Shown here one piece after another: positions 13,101 to 16,059 of a stretch of 16,059 nucleotides of DNA. Location: positions 1,928 through 17,986 of the forward strand of contig NZ_MXAP01000118.1 in the NCBI RefSeq assembly GCF_002027555.1. The letters run 5' to 3'. The notes under the pieces were generated by a model that was not told the origin of the DNA, did no database searches, and worked only from the letters and a program-made list of their open reading frames with translations. Both the position numbers and the translations under genes were made by a program. Within the stretch, counting starts at the first letter, position 1. Every line of letters starts with the position of its first letter. Source of the stretch: Moraxella equi. GTDB lineage: Bacteria; Pseudomonadota; Gammaproteobacteria; Pseudomonadales; Moraxellaceae.

Positions 13101-16059
13101 ATTCGGGCATTGGTAACGACAAGCTAGAGGGTGGCATTGGCTCAGATGTTTATGTGCTGGGTAAAAATTTCGGTAAAGACGAAATCATTAATTTCAACCC
13201 AAACGGTCAGGATAAAGATGTGATTAAATTCACTGATGGCATCTTGCTTAGCCATTTGGATATCAAACGTACAGACAACCATTTGATTATCAATCAAAAA
13301 GGAACCACCAATAGCATTAAAGTAACAAACTTCTTTGAAAGAGATGCACTCGGTGATTTTAGCGTACAACAAATTATTGGAACAGATGGCAATTATCTTA
13401 CAGCCGACCAAATAAAAGCTATTGTCATGCAAGGGACAGCAGATGATGACAACCTATATGCTTATAGTGAAGGCTCCAGATTGGATGGCAGGGAAGGGTC
13501 TGACAGACTAATTGGCAACGCTGGCAACGATACTTTGATTGGTGGTGCTGGTAATGACCGATTAGAAGGTGGTGAAGGCAATGACACCTATTTGTTTGAA
13601 CTGGGTGATGGTAGAGATACCATTAATAGCTATGATGATAACACCAATAAGATTGACAGCATTGTCTTTGGTGAGAACATCAGCCCCGAACAAGTAACTC
13701 TAAAACGAGTTAATAGCAACCTTGTCATCAGCTATTCAGAACAAGATCAAGTTACTGTAGAATACTTCTTTGATGCTAATGGGGCAACCAACTATCGCAT
13801 TGACCAAATCAAGTTTGCAGACGGTACTATTTGGCATGTTGATGACATCAAAGATAAAGTATTACAAGCCACACAAGGCGATGACGTCATTCAAGGCTAT
13901 GCTGGTGATGACACTCTGACAGGCTTGGATGGTAATGACATGCTGATTGGCAATGCTGGCAACGATACTTTGATTGGTGGTGCGGGTAATGACCGATTGG
14001 AGGGTGGTGAAGGTAATAACACCTATATCTTTAGCCTCGGAGATGGCAAAGACACCATTTATAGTCATTATCAAAACAAGCATGACATCATTGAGTTCAC
14101 GCAAGACATTCATGCTGATAAGGTGCTTATTAAAAGAGACTACAACAACCTTGTCATCAGCTATTCAGAAGAAGACCAAGTTACTGTAGAACACTTCTTT
14201 GGTGACAATGGCTTGACCACAAACCACATCAACCAAGTAAAATTCACTGATGGCACCATTTGGACAGCAGATGACATCAAGAGTCTTATTGCTCAAGGTA
14301 CGCCTCATAATGACAACATTTGGGGTTATGACAATGAAGATGATGTCATTTACGGTCAAGATGGTAACGACAACCTATATGGAAAAGGTGGCAATGACAC
14401 TCTAATTGGTGGCACTGGTAATGACACTCTTAATGGTGGTGCTGGCAATGACACCTATGTGTTTGAAGGTCAGTGGGGTCAAGACATCATATCTGACAAT
14501 GCTGGTACTAACCAAATCCGTTTGGAGGGTGTGAGTCCTGATGATTTACACCTATTTAGAGATGGCAATGCCTTAGTTATTAAACAGCTTGGCACCGACA
14601 ATAAAATTACCATCAACCATCAATTTGCTGATAACGAGAATGTCACTGACGTAAGAATCATACAATCCATCATCTTTGATAAAGATGTCGTTTGGGATGC
14701 TAATACCATTAAACAAAAGGCTGTAATTGGTACAGATGATGATAACATCATTCATGGTTTTAGTGATGATGATGTCATGTTGGGTGGTATTGGTAATGAT
14801 ACCTTAATTGGCAACGCTGGCAATGACACTCTAATTGGTGGTGCTGGTGATGACACCCTTAATGGTGGTGCTGGTGATGACACCTATGTGTTTGAAGGTC
14901 AGTGGGGTCAAGACATCATATCTGACAATGCTGGTACTAACCAAATCCGTTTGGAGGGTGTGAGTCCATCTGATGTTTATCTATATCGTGATAACGTACA
15001 CCTAATGATTAAACAATTAGGCTCAGAAAACAGCATTCAAATCTTATATCAGTTTGATGACAACATCAATCACAACCCTATCTCAAGCATTCTATTTGCT
15101 GATGGGACAATATGGGAAAGCTCCATCTTTAAGCAACTTGCGGTTATCGGAACACAATCGGATGATGTACGTCACGGTTTTGATAGTGCTGATATTATGC
15201 ATGGTAGAGATGGTAACGATACGCTCTATGGCAACGCAGGCGATGACACTTTAGATGGTGGTAGTGGCAACGACATCCTAGATGGCGGCTTGGGTGCAGA
15301 CCGCCTACTTGGTGGTGCTGGCAATGACACCTACCATGTCAATGAATCAGGAGATGAAGTTATTGAGAACGCCGAAGAGGGGGAGGATATTGTCATCAGT
15401 GAAATTAACTACACTTTAACTCAAAACGTAGAAAATCTCACTCTAACCAATAATCAACAGGCCATCACTGCAACAGGAAATAATCTAAACAACATCCTAA
15501 CTGGAAACACCTTTAACAACATCCTAGATGGAAGAGAAGGAATAGATACCATGATTGGCGGTCTAGGTGATGACACTTATTATGTAGATAACACCTTAGA
15601 TATTATCATAGAGAAAAATGATGAAGGTTACGACAGCGTCATTGCAAGTAGCGACTACATATTATCAGAACATGTTGAAAATCTAACCTTGATCAAAGAT
15701 GCCATCGTTGCTGTCGGTAATGACCTAGGCAACACCCTCATTGGTAACGGCAAATCCAACCGCTTAGATGGCGGTAGTGGCGACGACACTCTAGATGGGG
15801 GTTTGGGTACTGATACCATGATTGGAGGTTTGGGCAATGATACCTATCATGTAGACAACGCCCTAGACGTCATCATAGAACTGCCTGACGAAGGTTATGA
15901 CACCATCATTAGCCAAGTTGATTATACGCTTGTCAAAAATGTGGAGCGTATAATTCTAGAAGCAGGCTCAAATGCCACTCATGCCACAGGCAACGAACTT
16001 GACAATCACATTATCGGCAATGAGACAGATAATGTGATTGACGGCGGCATGGGTGCCGA
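10199..16059 (+). CDS. Large FrpC-like RTX protein with self-processing module (3' end outside window)
   Basis: The frame is open from ATG 10199 to the window edge (1953 codons visible, incomplete), with a perfect AGGAGG at 10186-10191. The head is at about 1-185. Nine 11-residue amphipathic repeats occupy 187-285, and a Trp-rich linker 297-309. Asp320-Pro321 begins a full FrpC-type self-processing module to about 497, with calcium loops at 325, 346, 369, 406 and 428. In FrpC this module cuts the Asp-Pro bond on calcium binding and the new C-terminal Asp can form an isopeptide bond with a Lys. A helical region follows to about 770. From 775 onward, RTX nonapeptide blocks (GGxGNDxL) alternate with HCBP-related domains (for example DQVTVEYFF then IKFADGTIW). 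From about 15300 the style changes to GGLGNDTYHVDN plus YTL-x-x-NVENL repeats. Secretion by a type I system as an adhesin or toxin-like protein is expected, but no transporter genes are visible. Confidence 0.93.
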   Translation, partial: MGDNLLKHAEQVDSYVGLVGDISTLLEKGADGSDGVDKAIASLSLANSLVGLAGSRNPDLEAFAKGYGFATDILLTELALAQMFENIGERDAKGAISNAFAATSGATKILGNMVSKDEGNWGRKSLSGIGVIASSTSNIIESEAVELATNKLTDGIEKTVNTSNQIAKQISDAAIKLNNVINNVKTTAKDAFDKAVQKATDAYKTAEQKIADAYKNAEQAFKDGVKSAEQIANEALEKAEQIAKDLTKEVSDTFKEISDELADAFDKFKEVVQDTFDKWREQVGDFFAKFDFPNIPTDWLPDIVKDWLDIPRTGEYYVYDPLTLDLNGNGIIDVIGTDGYKGALFDHNGDGIATATSWVSGADGLLVLDRNGDGVINSGRELFGDSTLLSDGSTARHGYEALAEFDGNGDGVINADDEIFSRLKVWQDKNGDGISTQDEMTELDKLGIDNLSLTYRDVNKALGKGVTVAQQGTYTKDGAKHMMADLQFEHNSIYSRYTDSLELSDAQKELPNLKGMGRLRDLRQASALSENLTNLLTQYQSATTKTAQLALLPALINAWAETDPSTKDENSDIMFSSSLTRTRNSGVGLTPSQASAIANFVIDPVSQKKLNEIRHKIDILDSFTGTKTEKIYITNNKRAEEILKSINTSHHNLEKSIYHALLTQTRLSPYLEKVALAFGDNGLSFDYNELEAFINAKYQDDPKNAFVDLAELLVYGGVTGWGEGRVILAKFAQDAKDKGVIEDYLALLDNATTAKLATQYGSDSNDLLTAVGMLDKDILEGHEGNDTLIAGNADSLLIGGTGSDTYIYKQGFGNSIIDNHDISHGRLDVINITFANLADINYERQGESLVIRVAGESGTITVRDMFAGDELTKHIDQIILKDGVITLSDIKKELLKGTDNNDTIIGFGSDDIIHAGAGDDIIEGRGGNDIIYAGDGNNRINAGAGDDIIHLLSGNNHAYGGDGDDIIYSGIGNDKLEGGIGSDVYVLGKNFGKDEIINFNPNGQDKDVIKFTDGILLSHLDIKRTDNHLIINQKGTTNSIKVTNFFERDALGDFSVQQIIGTDGNYLTADQIKAIVMQGTADDDNLYAYSEGSRLDGREGSDRLIGNAGNDTLIGGAGNDRLEGGEGNDTYLFELGDGRDTINSYDDNTNKIDSIVFGENISPEQVTLKRVNSNLVISYSEQDQVTVEYFFDANGATNYRIDQIKFADGTIWHVDDIKDKVLQATQGDDVIQGYAGDDTLTGLDGNDMLIGNAGNDTLIGGAGNDRLEGGEGNNTYIFSLGDGKDTIYSHYQNKHDIIEFTQDIHADKVLIKRDYNNLVISYSEEDQVTVEHFFGDNGLTTNHINQVKFTDGTIWTADDIKSLIAQGTPHNDNIWGYDNEDDVIYGQDGNDNLYGKGGNDTLIGGTGNDTLNGGAGNDTYVFEGQWGQDIISDNAGTNQIRLEGVSPDDLHLFRDGNALVIKQLGTDNKITINHQFADNENVTDVRIIQSIIFDKDVVWDANTIKQKAVIGTDDDNIIHGFSDDDVMLGGIGNDTLIGNAGNDTLIGGAGDDTLNGGAGDDTYVFEGQWGQDIISDNAGTNQIRLEGVSPSDVYLYRDNVHLMIKQLGSENSIQILYQFDDNINHNPISSILFADGTIWESSIFKQLAVIGTQSDDVRHGFDSADIMHGRDGNDTLYGNAGDDTLDGGSGNDILDGGLGADRLLGGAGNDTYHVNESGDEVIENAEEGEDIVISEINYTLTQNVENLTLTNNQQAITATGNNLNNILTGNTFNNILDGREGIDTMIGGLGDDTYYVDNTLDIIIEKNDEGYDSVIASSDYILSEHVENLTLIKDAIVAVGNDLGNTLIGNGKSNRLDGGSGDDTLDGGLGTDTMIGGLGNDTYHVDNALDVIIELPDEGYDTIISQVDYTLVKNVERIILEAGSNATHATGNELDNHIIGNETDNVIDGGMGA
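10757..11053 (+). repeat. Nine tandem 33-bp (11-residue) repeats in the large RTX gene
   Basis: Residues 187-285 divide exactly into nine 11-mers, including KATDAYKTAEQ, KIADAYKNAEQ, AFKDGVKSAEQ and IANEALEKAEQ, and later IAKDLTKEVSD to TFDKWREQVGD. Most end in AEQ, x-x-D or similar. Such hendecads usually form long amphipathic or right-handed coiled-coil helices. The truncated copy at 7380-7613 lacks the two 11-mers at 220-241. Confidence 0.85.
11087..11233 (+). repeat. 147-bp conserved RTX segment, copy 3 of 3
   Basis: This is the intact-gene version of the segment at 7614-7760 and 9420-9566, covering residues about 297-345 including Asp320-Pro321. Only here does the module continue to its full length. 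Confidence 0.9.
14431..14538 (+). repeat. 108-bp near-identical internal repeat, copy 1
   Basis: This matches 14860-14967 with two differences by eye (106 of 108). It encodes NGGAGNDTYVFEGQWGQ and the start of the following domain. Identity this high, against divergent flanks, points to recent duplication or gene conversion. Confidence 0.85.
14860..14967 (+). repeat. 108-bp near-identical internal repeat, copy 2
   Basis: This is the partner of 14431-14538, offset by 429 bp. The two differences are in the GGAGNDTY motif, where GNDTY becomes GDDTY. Confidence 0.85.

Larger units (their letters stand above)
13511..15140 (+). repeat. Tandem ~430-bp modules: RTX block plus HCBP-related domain
   Basis: Equivalent positions recur with a period of about 429-435 bp (143-145 residues): attggcaacg at 13511 against its match at 13946, and cttgtcatcagctattcaga at 13721 against 14150. 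Each unit is a beta-roll of GGxGNDxL motifs followed by a roughly 65-residue HCBP-related domain ending in an F-x-DGT-x-W motif or its variant. Confidence 0.8.

Noticed and set aside
13862..14113. Reverse-strand frames within the RTX repeats (also 13142-13432)
   Set aside because: They arise from the repetitive composition of the RTX gene on the opposite strand and have no start signals or recognisable domains.
12900..16059. CRISPR-like or satellite array, suggested by many short repeated words such as aatgacactctaattggtggt
   Set aside because: The repeats lie in one continuous reading frame and encode RTX nonapeptides; there are no uniform repeats with unique spacers.

Overview
The window looks like a gammaproteobacterial chromosome of the Moraxellaceae, most likely Moraxella or a close relative. 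This is inferred from gene content, moderate-to-low GC and protein character; no rRNA is present to confirm it. The left half (1-7190) is ordinary core genome. It holds glnE (reverse), a compact tusD-tusC-tusE sulfur-relay operon (forward) with no tusB between tusC and tusE, a 46-residue entericidin-like lipoprotein gene with a strong terminator, and a reverse-strand CcoI/FixI-type copper P-type ATPase gene.

The right half (about 7340 to the window end) is an accessory locus built around one very large RTX gene, which starts at 10199 and runs off the right edge with at least 1953 codons. Its product is FrpC-like. In order it has a variable N-terminal head, nine 11-residue amphipathic repeats, a short Trp-rich linker ending in an Asp-Pro bond, a full calcium-dependent self-processing ('clip-and-link') module, a helical region, and a long series of RTX beta-roll blocks alternating with HCBP-related domains.

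Two partial copies of the front of this gene lie upstream. The 7344-7817 copy is a headless remnant. The 8607-9647 copy is an apparently intact 346-codon ORF with a different hydrophobic head. Both contain the same 147-bp segment spanning the Asp-Pro site, both stop inside the self-processing module, and both end in the same 134-bp tail repeat. The second copy and the full gene are each preceded by a tightly coupled gene for a small membrane protein (8066-8617 and 9867-10187), and these two proteins are unrelated in appearance.

The layout therefore reads as [membrane protein + head + start of self-processing module] cassettes ahead of one complete RTX body. Recombination at the 147-bp segment could exchange heads together with their upstream partners. 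That idea is inference; the repeats and truncations are directly visible. No type I secretion genes, acyltransferase, transposase, tRNA, rRNA or CRISPR array was seen.
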